Assembly: GCA_026129135.1 (NCBI GenBank)
Contig: JAHCIQ010000007.1
Span: 124,001 to 188,000, forward strand
DNA from: Cyanobacteria bacterium TGS_CYA1
Lineage (GTDB): Bacteria > Cyanobacteriota > Vampirovibrionia > Obscuribacterales > Obscuribacteraceae
Reading direction: 5' to 3'
Length of the DNA: 64,000 nucleotides
Shown one piece after another: positions 16,375-25,766 of this stretch. The notes below the pieces were generated by a model. It was not told the origin of the DNA and searched no databases. It saw nothing but the letters and a program-made list of their open reading frames with translations. The position numbers and the translations under genes are program-made. Each line of letters opens with the position of its first letter. Position 1 is the first letter of the stretch.

Positions 16375-19332
16375 TTGTCAGTAAGACAAATTATGCCAGG
16401 CGCTTTAAGATATAGCTTGATGACTAATATGGTAGATCAATCAAGCTCTTTTCATAAGCCCTTTCTTTTAAGCGCTTTATTTCTATCTGGATTTGCTGCT
16501 CTCATTTACGAAATTGTCTGGCAGCGCATCCTGGTGCGCTTTCTGGGTGGAACATTCTCGTCTGTTTCGCTTATTGTTTGCGTATTTTTAGGCGGAATGG
16601 CAATAGGTGCCATGCTCGTCTCGATTGCACAAAGTAAGAACAAAATCAAACATCCTGGCAATGTCTGGGCGTCACTTGAACTCGTGCTCTGGATTTGCGG
16701 ACTGGCTTCTATATTTCTCCAGCAGTTCTCTAGCCAGCCTTTGCCTCACCCAGTACTGACCAATGTCATTTCGGTTTTTTTATTATTAATTCCAACTACC
16801 GCAATGGGAGCCATACTACCTATCGCCATTAGTTTGCTTGGCAAAAATGCCGATTCTAGATCAGTCCTTCCAGGCTATGCAATTAATACAGCAGGAGCGC
16901 TGGCAGGAGCAATTTGCACGAGTTTTTTCATTCTTCCGTCTATCGGTATCTCACTGTCTCTTCTGCTTGCCGCATCTGTAAATTTCTTTCTGATGGCGAT
17001 TCTCTTCTTCAAAAGAAAAAGATTGGTTGTAGATACCGATATTTCTTTGAAGTCTGAACAGTCCACGCCAATTCGATTTCTGTCAGCCATCGCTTTCATT
17101 TCCGGCTTAATAATCATGATGCTAGAAGTATGCTGGACCAGATATTTCAGCTTGATTGCAGGCTCAAATACTTACACCTTCGGTTTAGTCGTCGCCTTCT
17201 GCCTGGCTGGATTGACACTTGGTGCAGGACTCGTAACTATTGTAATATCGCTCAAACCAGTTGAAGAAACAGCGACACTACCTACCCTGACCGTCGTTTT
17301 TACTATTGCATCGCTTTGCCTCATGGCCAGCATATTTGGATTGTCTTATCTTCCAAATTACTTCCCTGATTTGCTCAATCAATCTCTCGAATCATTTGCT
17401 AGCGGTGATTATTTTCAGGTCAAAATGCCGGTTTTAGCTTGTTGCATGAATCTTCTCATTCTCATGCCTTGCACTATCTGCGGCACCATATTTCCTCTTG
17501 TACTTTCTTTCTCTAAACAAACTGCCAGGCTACTTGCATACAATACCGCAGGTTGCGTAGTAGGTTACATTTTCATTAGCGTCTGGTTCGAAATCTATCA
17601 ATCGAACTTAACGAACAACACAAGTACCGAAATGTGTTTTCTCGTGATTCTCGGCTTTCTGTTTGCCTGTACTCTAGTGTTGATACGTCAAATTAGCCGA
17701 GCAAGAATAACTCTAGTAAGCGGCACTTGCTTGACACTTATAGTGCTTTCGGCACCACTTGTATTGCTCAAACCTCAGTGGTCAAAAGAGGCACTAACAC
17801 ACAGTACTCCAAGCAATCCAAGCAGTCTGCGTTTTTTTGAAGAAGGTCAAAACGCAGTCATAAGCGTTGAAAATATAAATGGATTGACTGTACTAAAGTC
17901 TAATGGCGTAACAGAAGGTTCGCTTCCAGACCCCGTTCCCTCCGACATGCCACCACTGATGTCAGACATGCCTACTCAAGTTTTGCTAGGACTTTTACCT
18001 CAAGCACTAGATGGAACCAAGCAAAGCTCGGGTCTTGTTATCGGCATGGGAACCGGAATGACATGCGGTACTGCCATTGGGTTGAACGACGTAAAAAATT
18101 GCACTGTCGTAGAAATAGAAAAAAAAGTTCTTGACGCCGCCAAGGAGTTCGCCGCTTACAACCATTCGCCATGGGATTCTCCCAAATGCAAAATTGAAAT
18201 TGCAGATGCTCGCCATTATCTCAATAACACCGATAAAAAATTCGATTGGATCGTTTCACAACCTGGAGAGCCATCGAATTCCGGCTCGGCCAACTTATAT
18301 ACAGAAGAGTTTTTTAGAATTGCAAAAAATAGACTTAAAATCAGTGGAACCTACGTTCAATGGATTCAACTTTATGGACTGAATGAGAACAATCTAAATG
18401 GTCTCATTAGTGCCTTTTCAAAGACTTTTGAAGACAATACTTCTAAAAACCGATGCCTCGCGTTTCAACCTCGAGGAGGAGGCGAAATCATTTTGGTTTC
18501 TTGTCAAAACCCTGAAATGATGACAGCTAAAATTCAGGAAATCTTTAAAAGATCTGATTTTACAAAAAGACTTTTTTCGATAGGAATCAACACGCCAAAA
18601 GATCTTTTAGCCGACTGTGTTGGTGCTACTAAACCAAGAAAGCTTTTTTCGAACCTAAATACCGACGATAATTTAGTAGTTGAATTCACTAGCGCAAAAA
18701 ACCGACCCAGCACTGGCGAGCTAATAGCTCGGTTACAATCCAAGCAAAACGAAATTCTCAAAAAACCATTGTCCGAATTAGACCAAGAGTTGAAATTCGC
18801 TCGAGCCGCCCATTCTATGCCGCTCTATACTTGCGCATCAGACTATTATCTAATTTCACAATCCGAACCTGAAACTCTAAGCGAAGTCTATCCAAAAAGT
18901 TTGGATGCAAGTTTGTTCGGTCCGGCAGACTCGCCCGCATCCATCACTTACAGAGCTTTCACCGATTGTCGAAATGGAGCGGACGGATCAAACTGCCTGA
19001 CTCAATTTGAAAAGTCTTTAGAAGTAAATCCACTTCAGTACATCGCCAATTTTTATGCTGCACATTGCCACCTGAAACTTGGAAATATTCAAGACGCGCT
19101 CTGGCGAATGAAGATGGCAAGCCAAATTTATCCGATTAGTAACCGTCCGCACTTTTTCGTTAGTGCAGTTTTAATTCGAGACAAACAATTCGATTTAGCC
19201 AAACAAAATATCGCTAAGTTGAGTAAGCGAGATCTCAAAACCGAGAAAGAAAAACAATGGCTAAAAGGGCTTGAACAAACTATTTCGACTGGGCAAGAAG
19301 ACCCTTGTATAAATGAAATACTTTCGCCTTAG
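16375..19332 (+). CDS. Membrane protein with spermidine synthase-like domain and C-terminal TPR
   Basis: 985 residues. About ten or more membrane segments in the first 480 residues (for example FLSGFAALIYEIVWQRILVR, a motif typical of this fused family). A spermidine-synthase-like Rossmann domain follows (LVIGMGTGMTCGTAIGL, then CTVVEIEKKVLDAAKEF; SQPGEPSNSGSANLYTEEFF). A helical C-terminus ends in a TPR-like pair (LEVNPLQYIANFYAAHCHLK). The TTG start is supported by AAGAGG seven bases upstream; later ATGs at 16393, 16420 and 16429 have no such site. It is longer than the related protein at 11060 by the C-terminal extension. Substrate unknown. Confidence 0.78.
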   Translation: MSVRQIMPGALRYSLMTNMVDQSSSFHKPFLLSALFLSGFAALIYEIVWQRILVRFLGGTFSSVSLIVCVFLGGMAIGAMLVSIAQSKNKIKHPGNVWASLELVLWICGLASIFLQQFSSQPLPHPVLTNVISVFLLLIPTTAMGAILPIAISLLGKNADSRSVLPGYAINTAGALAGAICTSFFILPSIGISLSLLLAASVNFFLMAILFFKRKRLVVDTDISLKSEQSTPIRFLSAIAFISGLIIMMLEVCWTRYFSLIAGSNTYTFGLVVAFCLAGLTLGAGLVTIVISLKPVEETATLPTLTVVFTIASLCLMASIFGLSYLPNYFPDLLNQSLESFASGDYFQVKMPVLACCMNLLILMPCTICGTIFPLVLSFSKQTARLLAYNTAGCVVGYIFISVWFEIYQSNLTNNTSTEMCFLVILGFLFACTLVLIRQISRARITLVSGTCLTLIVLSAPLVLLKPQWSKEALTHSTPSNPSSLRFFEEGQNAVISVENINGLTVLKSNGVTEGSLPDPVPSDMPPLMSDMPTQVLLGLLPQALDGTKQSSGLVIGMGTGMTCGTAIGLNDVKNCTVVEIEKKVLDAAKEFAAYNHSPWDSPKCKIEIADARHYLNNTDKKFDWIVSQPGEPSNSGSANLYTEEFFRIAKNRLKISGTYVQWIQLYGLNENNLNGLISAFSKTFEDNTSKNRCLAFQPRGGGEIILVSCQNPEMMTAKIQEIFKRSDFTKRLFSIGINTPKDLLADCVGATKPRKLFSNLNTDDNLVVEFTSAKNRPSTGELIARLQSKQNEILKKPLSELDQELKFARAAHSMPLYTCASDYYLISQSEPETLSEVYPKSLDASLFGPADSPASITYRAFTDCRNGADGSNCLTQFEKSLEVNPLQYIANFYAAHCHLKLGNIQDALWRMKMASQIYPISNRPHFFVSAVLIRDKQFDLAKQNIAKLSKRDLKTEKEKQWLKGLEQTISTGQEDPCINEILSP

Positions 19333-19334
19333 AT

Positions 19335-22271
19335 TTATTCTTCGTCTTCTTTAGCATCGCCTTTTTCTTCTACTCGGTCCCACTCTTTGGTGATGGGACG
19401 ACCAGAAAACTGGCTTGGCGTCACGAATACATTCACGTCGTCTAATTTGGGAGCAAGATTGCTCATGTCGGCTTCGTCATCGTCATCATTCATCAAAGCA
19501 TCTGCTAGCGAACCTGATATTTTATAGACTAATTGCCACTCGGATGTTTCTTCATTTCCTGGTGGCGTAGTAGCGGCTTGTGGATCTGTTTCCTGATGAT
19601 TGGCTTGAGCTTGCTCGATTTGAGACTGCTCGATTTGAGGTTGTTCGTTTTCCGCGGTGATTACAATAGGGTCTAAGTCTTCGACAGTGCTGTCTTCGTC
19701 TGCTTGCACTATGTGCACACTGAAACCGAGTTCTGAATCATCTTGCGACTCTGCAGCCTCTTTTTGAGCCTTGCTTTGCGCTTCTGCCACGGCACGCTTA
19801 GCTAAATCAGTAGAAATTGCAGCAGTTTCTTCCAGGTTAGATACTCTTTCTTTCGTTGTCTCGAGGTCTTCTTTGGGCTCGACATACGAAGATGACTGCT
19901 TTTCAAAATCTTCCAGGGGTGGAGCCTTAGGAGCCTTGAAAGGCTCTATGGACCAACCGCTCTTGGTGCCGGTCATCTGTTCGAGCTCTTCTTCAGCAGC
20001 AAGCTCGATTTCGAATTCTCTGGTTTTAGTGCCAGTCGGATCTTTGTCTTCGTCGGCATCTGCCTCCACCACAACTTCGACTTCGACCATTTCTTCTACT
20101 TCAGTTTCTTCGTCCTCGACGAATTCGACTGATGTTTCTTCAATTTGGTTAGAACCTGCTTGCTCGCCATTATTTGCGTCTTCGACATATTCCCACAATT
20201 CGTCCTGTTCTTGCGGAAATTCAGACTCTGGAGTAGGCACCAAATCTGGTGCTGGAGTACGACCATATGCAGCATCGAGATCATCTTCGAGCGAATCTTC
20301 GTTATTATCCAGATGATCAAACGGATTATCTATATCCTCGTTGACCGGCGAATCATCAACAAAACGCCCCGAGGGAATCGATTCGTCATCTTCGCTGCTT
20401 CGTCCAAAATCGAAAGAGAATTCAATATCTTCTTCTTCGTCATAACTGCCTTCGTCAAAACCAAACCCAAGAGGCGATTCTTCTTCCATCCAGGTACGAA
20501 GGGACGCGGGAGGTGCAGCCATTTCAGGCACTGGCTTGTCTGCCGTTATGTCCGAGTATTTTTCTGCTTGTGGTGGCACTGGGCGCTTGATGGATTCCGA
20601 CGTGTCGCTCATCGCATCTTTGATGCGTACTACGTCATTTGCTATTGCCACTTGATCGATGGATTCTAGCGCTTCTATCTCTTGTAATTCTTCTGGTTGA
20701 AGCAATTGAGAGAGGTTTGAAATTTCATCGACACTTGCGGGCTTGTTGAAATCTTCATCACCAAGCGGACCCATCAAGTCTGCAATTGTTTTACGCGTTT
20801 TTGCTTTTGGCGCTTCGTTTGTTTCTGGTGCGTGAATTCCATCCATCAACGAGCGCAGTGATTTTTTACCACTTTTTTGAGCAGCACCAGAACCGATATC
20901 TTCGATATCAGGTCTTGCGTATTCTTTGTCTTGTCTTACGGCTTGCTCGAACTTAGCAATTTCCTCTTCTTCTGGTTGACTCCAGTCGAGCTGGTCTTTC
21001 CATCCTGGAATGGCATGACCTTTACTAATCATGCGCTTAGCGGCTTCTTCGGTGTTAATCATCGGTCCTGCAGAAACTGCTTGAATTTTACTTGCTGGTC
21101 CACGCATAGGTTGCTGAGACTGTGCCACTTTCTGCACTTGAATCTCTTGCAAATTCTTTGACACGATTCGATCCATGTCTTCTTTAGAAATTATATTTTC
21201 TTTGACCAGATACTCTTTGATTGGCGTTTGCGAACTAAGCCAACCAGCCATAGCCTGTTTGAATACATCGAGCTTGATGAGCGCATCTTTAACCAGCTCT
21301 TGCCCTAAAACTGCTTGATCCAGATCGCCGTCGGTTATGAAACCTTGTTTTACCAGAAACGTTCCAAACAACATTTCTGGCATGGCTTTATGCATATCTG
21401 CGGCAATTTCCAATTCAGTAGGCTCGAGTAATCCAGCCGATTCGAGCAATTCACCGACTTTGAAAAGGACGCCACCACTCTCGGTGACACCTTCGGTGGT
21501 GCCAGTAACAGGCGCTTTCAATCCCAGAAAACGAATATCGTAATCTGTGCGTGTAAGCGGATCGCTCAATATGTCGTGCGCGATAGAAATTTGCAGCAAA
21601 TCTTTGATCATGCCGCGTCGTTTCTTTTTAGGCGCTTGATTGAACTCGAACAACAGTTTGCGAACCAGGCGCAAGAAAGATATGTGAATTTCGCGGAAAC
21701 TCGCTCCCGGTTCGACATTGAGCAAAATATACGAATTTGCTTTGGGAATTTCCTGGTCCTGAGTCGTAGCGCGATCAGACACTTGACTTGCCGAATCAGT
21801 GGTCGCAGTTTGAGCAGGTAGCTTGGATGCAGTGGCCGTGGCACCGGCTGAGACAGAAACATTTTCTTTGGTCAATTTTGCTTTGGCTTTAGCGGTAAGC
21901 TTTTCCATTGCTTCCACTTCGAGCTTGGCATATTCGGCATTGTTCAGATTTATTTCGCGTGTGCCGGCACGATCATTGGGCTGGACTGGCTGTACTGACT
22001 GGACTGGCTCGACTTCAGGCTCTTGAGATGAACCATTATCAGCAGCATCAGCAACAACATCGGCACCTTCGCCATTAGCTTCAGCTGCGCTCTCGACTTC
22101 TCCTGCTTTCAAAAGCAGGTAAATTTGCTTATGCGCCAGATTGGCGCCCTCTGTATCCCCGCGCTGAAAACTTTGTTTGAATGCCGCGGCTAAAACCCGG
22201 CTTTCAAGGTCTTTTCTCTCTTTTGGCGCCATTGGAGCTACGAGCACAGTTTGGAATGCGCGCGGACTCAT
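19335..22271 (-). CDS. Large acidic protein with degenerate J-like domain and helical module
   Basis: 978 residues, no membrane segment. Parts in order: an N-terminal motif (residues 21-54, DLESRVLAAAFKQSFQRGDT-EG); a linker; a J-like domain (179-250: YILLNVEPGASFREIHISFL, ending DILSDPLTRTDYD) that lacks the HPD tripeptide, so it should not stimulate Hsp70 in the usual way; a helical module (268-370: VGELLESAGLLEPTELEIA, LVKQGFITDGDLDQAVLGQE); and a 600-residue acidic, probably disordered tail. The first three parts recur in the same order at 43429-44250, and the module alone at 53498-53749. The module resembles the N-terminal domain of type II secretion/MshE ATPases. Function unknown. Confidence 0.75.
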   Translation of the reverse strand: MSPRAFQTVLVAPMAPKERKDLESRVLAAAFKQSFQRGDTEGANLAHKQIYLLLKAGEVESAAEANGEGADVVADAADNGSSQEPEVEPVQSVQPVQPNDRAGTREINLNNAEYAKLEVEAMEKLTAKAKAKLTKENVSVSAGATATASKLPAQTATTDSASQVSDRATTQDQEIPKANSYILLNVEPGASFREIHISFLRLVRKLLFEFNQAPKKKRRGMIKDLLQISIAHDILSDPLTRTDYDIRFLGLKAPVTGTTEGVTESGGVLFKVGELLESAGLLEPTELEIAADMHKAMPEMLFGTFLVKQGFITDGDLDQAVLGQELVKDALIKLDVFKQAMAGWLSSQTPIKEYLVKENIISKEDMDRIVSKNLQEIQVQKVAQSQQPMRGPASKIQAVSAGPMINTEEAAKRMISKGHAIPGWKDQLDWSQPEEEEIAKFEQAVRQDKEYARPDIEDIGSGAAQKSGKKSLRSLMDGIHAPETNEAPKAKTRKTIADLMGPLGDEDFNKPASVDEISNLSQLLQPEELQEIEALESIDQVAIANDVVRIKDAMSDTSESIKRPVPPQAEKYSDITADKPVPEMAAPPASLRTWMEEESPLGFGFDEGSYDEEEDIEFSFDFGRSSEDDESIPSGRFVDDSPVNEDIDNPFDHLDNNEDSLEDDLDAAYGRTPAPDLVPTPESEFPQEQDELWEYVEDANNGEQAGSNQIEETSVEFVEDEETEVEEMVEVEVVVEADADEDKDPTGTKTREFEIELAAEEELEQMTGTKSGWSIEPFKAPKAPPLEDFEKQSSSYVEPKEDLETTKERVSNLEETAAISTDLAKRAVAEAQSKAQKEAAESQDDSELGFSVHIVQADEDSTVEDLDPIVITAENEQPQIEQSQIEQAQANHQETDPQAATTPPGNEETSEWQLVYKISGSLADALMNDDDDEADMSNLAPKLDDVNVFVTPSQFSGRPITKEWDRVEEKGDAKEDEE

Positions 22272-22336
22272 GGATTCGACATTTCACCTGCGGGAAAGGA
22301 AAATACTAAGTACAACAACTTTATAGACATAATTCC

Positions 22337-23077
22337 ATGAACACTAACACTTTTAATTTATTAAACACTCAATTGTTCAAGATAAACTTTTCGCTCACAA
22401 GCGATCAGCTGGAGCAGTTCGCCACTTATACAAGCGAGCTTCTGAGTTATAACGCTCATACAAACTTGATCTCGCGCGAAATCAAGACCGCTGAAGACCT
22501 CATGAACCGCCATATTCTTGATTCGCTTTCTCTGCTTGAGTTCTGGGACGAATTCCCCTTGAAGAATCCCAGAAGCCTTGTAGATATTGGAACAGGCGGT
22601 GGTTTTCCTGGACTTTGCCTGGCTATCGCCCGCCCCGAACTGGAAGTGGTCTTGATTGATTCGGTCGGCAAGAAGACCGAATTTCTAAAATCTGTAGTGA
22701 AGACTCTCAATCTGACCAAACGTGTGCAAGTCGAATGGGGACGAATAGAGGAAATCGGGCACGAGCGGGATTTTAGAGAGACTTTCGATATTGTCACAAG
22801 CCGCGCCGTCAGCGCAATGACGACCGTTAGCGAACTGGGTCTTCCTTTGCTCGAAAAGGACGGGTCGCTCGTCACCTATAAAAGTCGCACCGGGCTTAGC
22901 GAAGAAATAGAGTCGGCACAAGCTTTAATCGGACAGCTCGGAGGCGGAAAAGCGACTATTCACGTACCTTCGCTTGGAAACGAAGAGAATAATCACTGTC
23001 TTGTGTTTATTACCAAGCAAAAGCAGACACCGCCTATGTTTCCGCGAGCCTGGTCGAAAATCAAAAGCAAAAAATAA
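22337..23077 (+). CDS. rsmG: 16S rRNA (guanine-527-N7) methyltransferase
   Basis: 246-residue SAM-dependent methyltransferase that adds N7-methyl to G527 of 16S rRNA; its loss gives low-level streptomycin resistance in other bacteria. The family SAM loop DIGTGGGFPGLCLAIARPEL is followed by LIDSVGKKTEFLKSV and later TSRAVSAM. Length fits the family (about 210-250). ATG start. It diverges from the 978-residue gene with 65 bases between them and converges with the unknown gene ending at 23080, only three bases away. Confidence 0.93.
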   Translation: MNTNTFNLLNTQLFKINFSLTSDQLEQFATYTSELLSYNAHTNLISREIKTAEDLMNRHILDSLSLLEFWDEFPLKNPRSLVDIGTGGGFPGLCLAIARPELEVVLIDSVGKKTEFLKSVVKTLNLTKRVQVEWGRIEEIGHERDFRETFDIVTSRAVSAMTTVSELGLPLLEKDGSLVTYKSRTGLSEEIESAQALIGQLGGGKATIHVPSLGNEENNHCLVFITKQKQTPPMFPRAWSKIKSKK

Positions 23078-23079
23078 AT

Positions 23080-24027
23080 CTAGGAAGCAACCGTCTGCGC
23101 ATCAGAAGTAGGACCAGTAGAGTTAGTCGCTTCTTCCTCTTCCTCTTGCTCTTCCACGAGCCATCCTTCTGCCTGAGCTTTGCGCCTGGCTTTTGATGGT
23201 TCATTTTCAATCGAAAGCTCGAGCACGTGGCGCTTGCTTTCAAAAACATAGCTTGTGCGATTAATCAAAGCAGTCACATCGACGTGTTCATGAGCAAAAA
23301 TCATATTGTCGAGATGGCGGTACCAGCTGTCAGAGACCGGAAAGACAATGTCTGCAACCAATCTGCCCAGGTCAATCACTTCGTTGTGCATTTTGTGCGA
23401 GCGAGCTGGCCAGTGCACAATATTTTCAGTAGTATCGAAATTAAGACATTCTACTCTGCCGAAATACGGGATAGAGCGGGTTTCGATTCTGAATCCAAGC
23501 TCGAAATATGCACGCAACTCTTTGTACCAGCAGTCGAGAATTATTTCTTGCACGGTTTCAAGGTGCGGTTCGATTTTCCACATCTGACTGGTTGGCAAAT
23601 AAGAGCGTGACGGAACGAAGTTCCATTTATTGTCGCTGTAACTGAGCTGGTACTGATGGGTGTGACCCCAGGCGGTCATGAGAACGCTCGTCCAGATGTT
23701 GTTTTCGCGGTAAACCTGCTTGTATGAATCTTTGAACCAGGTTTGCCAGGCGTCGAAATTATCATAATTGCTCGATCTTTTGACCAGACCATCACGCCAT
23801 TCCTTTTCATCCGCCAGAGGATCTTCGGCGTGGAAAAATTCTTCCCAGTAATTTGTCGCTACTGCGGTTTCGAGCAAATTCTCGTCATAATCACCGAGCT
23901 TGTCTTTAGCAAGCCCGCCAGCAGCTTGAATCGCCTCTTCACAACGCGAATATGGATTCGAATCGCTCAGCGCCTGGCAATGGCGGACATAATCAATTGC
24001 GGCTCGAATTAAAAAAGCTGGAATCAT
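23080..24027 (-). CDS. Conserved-looking protein of unknown function
   Basis: 315 residues, no signal peptide and no membrane segment. It is rich in Trp, Tyr and His in the middle (AWQTWFKDSYKQVYRENNIW, MTAWGHTHQYQLSY, FAHEHVDVTALINRT), with a Glu-run near the end (EEQEEEEEATNS). The pattern suggests a folded enzyme-like core with a disordered acidic tail, but I recognise no family. ATG start. It lies 40 bases downstream of malQ on the same strand and may share its transcript. Confidence 0.6.
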   Translation of the reverse strand: MIPAFLIRAAIDYVRHCQALSDSNPYSRCEEAIQAAGGLAKDKLGDYDENLLETAVATNYWEEFFHAEDPLADEKEWRDGLVKRSSNYDNFDAWQTWFKDSYKQVYRENNIWTSVLMTAWGHTHQYQLSYSDNKWNFVPSRSYLPTSQMWKIEPHLETVQEIILDCWYKELRAYFELGFRIETRSIPYFGRVECLNFDTTENIVHWPARSHKMHNEVIDLGRLVADIVFPVSDSWYRHLDNMIFAHEHVDVTALINRTSYVFESKRHVLELSIENEPSKARRKAQAEGWLVEEQEEEEEATNSTGPTSDAQTVAS

Positions 24028-24067
24028 GATTATTCACTTTACTAAAGCAGGGCGTTTTTCACCACTA

Positions 24068-25765
24068 CTATTTAGAGCCCACCAATTGAAAACGACCGCT
24101 TTTTTCCACCAGCTTGGAAAAATCCGAAATTTTATCTTTAAAAGCCGGGTCTTTTTCCAAGTCGCAAAGAGGAGCATCGAGTCTTTTGGACCAGCATCCT
24201 TTTCCACTCAGACCTGGTTGGTTGAAGCGGTCTTGGGTACCAAGCAAATCCGAGATCATCATGACAATGAGCCAGCAAGGACTTTCGGCAAGAGTTTTTT
24301 CGAAGGCATACTGAACTTTTTGGTCGTAAACGACTGGCGGGTTGTCAGGATCGAGATTTATGAGACCCATCAGACGTCGCATCTCAAGCCAGCTTTCATG
24401 ACCATTTGGTCCGTGCCAGCGCTCGACCAGGTCGCGATAATACTGAGCGATAGTCTGGTGATCGTGCGTAGCATAAGTCGCTAGCGATAGCGGGTGCAGT
24501 GTCGAAACCGGCTTGAATTCCTGACTGTCTGGAATATGTTCGAAAATAGGAATAGCAAATCCTGCCATTCCAAGCTCGTGAATCGTTTCTCTGACATAGT
24601 CTGGCACGACCAGTCCCAGATCTTCAGCCACGATGAAAGCACCAGATTTGGAGGCAGCATCGGCGATTACTTTTAAAATCGCTTTACCTTCTTGATGATT
24701 GAGTTCGGCATCTTCTTCCAGTTCGTCCGAGCGCGGAACAAATCCTGGAAGCTTGCCTCCAGTCAACTCTTGAGCTTGCTCCTTAGTCAATTCGACAAAT
24801 TCGTGGTTGCGCTCAGGAATCCAGGGGAAGGCGTAAATGCGAAAGAAACCGAGTATATGATCGATGCGAAAATCGTGGAAGTGAGCGGTCAAGCGCTTGA
24901 TTCTATTTTTCCACCAGGCAAAATTTTCTTTCTTGTGTTCTGCCCAATCATAAAGCGGAATACCCCAGTTTTGCCCCCAGTTCTTAGTGAACAGGTCGTT
25001 GAAGAATAGTGGCTCAGGAGGCGCACCGCCAGCCATTTCGAGATCGAACAGTTTTTTGTTTTGCCAGACGTCGGCACTATAGCGACTGACACCAAATGGA
25101 ATATCACCCATGATACGCACGCCGTGCTTGTCGGCATATTTACGAACATCGAGCCATTGCTCGTGGGCTACCCACTGGACATATGACCAGAATTCTATTT
25201 CTTGCGCCTGTCCATTGGCTTCGAGATATTTCTTGGCAGATTCGAAATGTTGAAGTTCTTCCGGCCAGCGAGTCCAATTGGTGTCACCCGAGCGCGTATC
25301 GAGCAAAGAGCGAAACACCGCATATGGTGTCAACCACCAGCCATCTTCTTTTTTGAAATTTTCAAATTCTTTAGTCGACTTAAAATTTTTGAAAGCAACT
25401 CTAAACAAGTCCAGCTTCAGTTTTTTGACTATTTGATAATCGACGTCTTCGGCTCCAAGAAGCGATTGATCTGTCGATTGTTTGACTTTTTCGTAATCAG
25501 CCGGGGTCAAACCCGGCACCAAATCTGGTGACATGTCGGAATAGACCGGATCTAAAGCCATAGCGCTAATAGCGTTATAGGGACTATTGTCTCCGCCGGT
25601 TTCGTTGATTGGCAGTGTCTGCAAAACAGTAATTTTGTTTCTGCTGCAAAAATCAATCGCTTCTTTCACTGCACTGGTATCACCGATACCAAGGTCGCCT
25701 TTACGTCTGATTGCAAAGACGGGAAGCAGGATGCCGGCAAGTTTTTTGTTTGGATCAATACTCAT
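24068..25765 (-). CDS. malQ: 4-alpha-glucanotransferase (amylomaltase, GH77)
   Basis: Transfers alpha-1,4-glucan segments between chains in maltodextrin or glycogen metabolism. Family landmarks: LLPVFAIRRKGDLGIGDTSA at the N-terminus; GDIPFGVSRYSADVW; the nucleophile region DFRIDHILGFFRIYAFPW; the acid/base region FIVAEDLGLVVPDYVRETI; and YATHDHQTI. I prefer ATG 25765, one base after the purB stop and preceded by AGGTG, over a GTG at 25774 that would overlap purB. Length of about 565 fits the bacterial type. Order purB-malQ-unknown suggests one transcript. Confidence 0.93.
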   Translation of the reverse strand: MSIDPNKKLAGILLPVFAIRRKGDLGIGDTSAVKEAIDFCSRNKITVLQTLPINETGGDNSPYNAISAMALDPVYSDMSPDLVPGLTPADYEKVKQSTDQSLLGAEDVDYQIVKKLKLDLFRVAFKNFKSTKEFENFKKEDGWWLTPYAVFRSLLDTRSGDTNWTRWPEELQHFESAKKYLEANGQAQEIEFWSYVQWVAHEQWLDVRKYADKHGVRIMGDIPFGVSRYSADVWQNKKLFDLEMAGGAPPEPLFFNDLFTKNWGQNWGIPLYDWAEHKKENFAWWKNRIKRLTAHFHDFRIDHILGFFRIYAFPWIPERNHEFVELTKEQAQELTGGKLPGFVPRSDELEEDAELNHQEGKAILKVIADAASKSGAFIVAEDLGLVVPDYVRETIHELGMAGFAIPIFEHIPDSQEFKPVSTLHPLSLATYATHDHQTIAQYYRDLVERWHGPNGHESWLEMRRLMGLINLDPDNPPVVYDQKVQYAFEKTLAESPCWLIVMMISDLLGTQDRFNQPGLSGKGCWSKRLDAPLCDLEKDPAFKDKISDFSKLVEKSGRFQLVGSK

Positions 25766-25766
25766 T

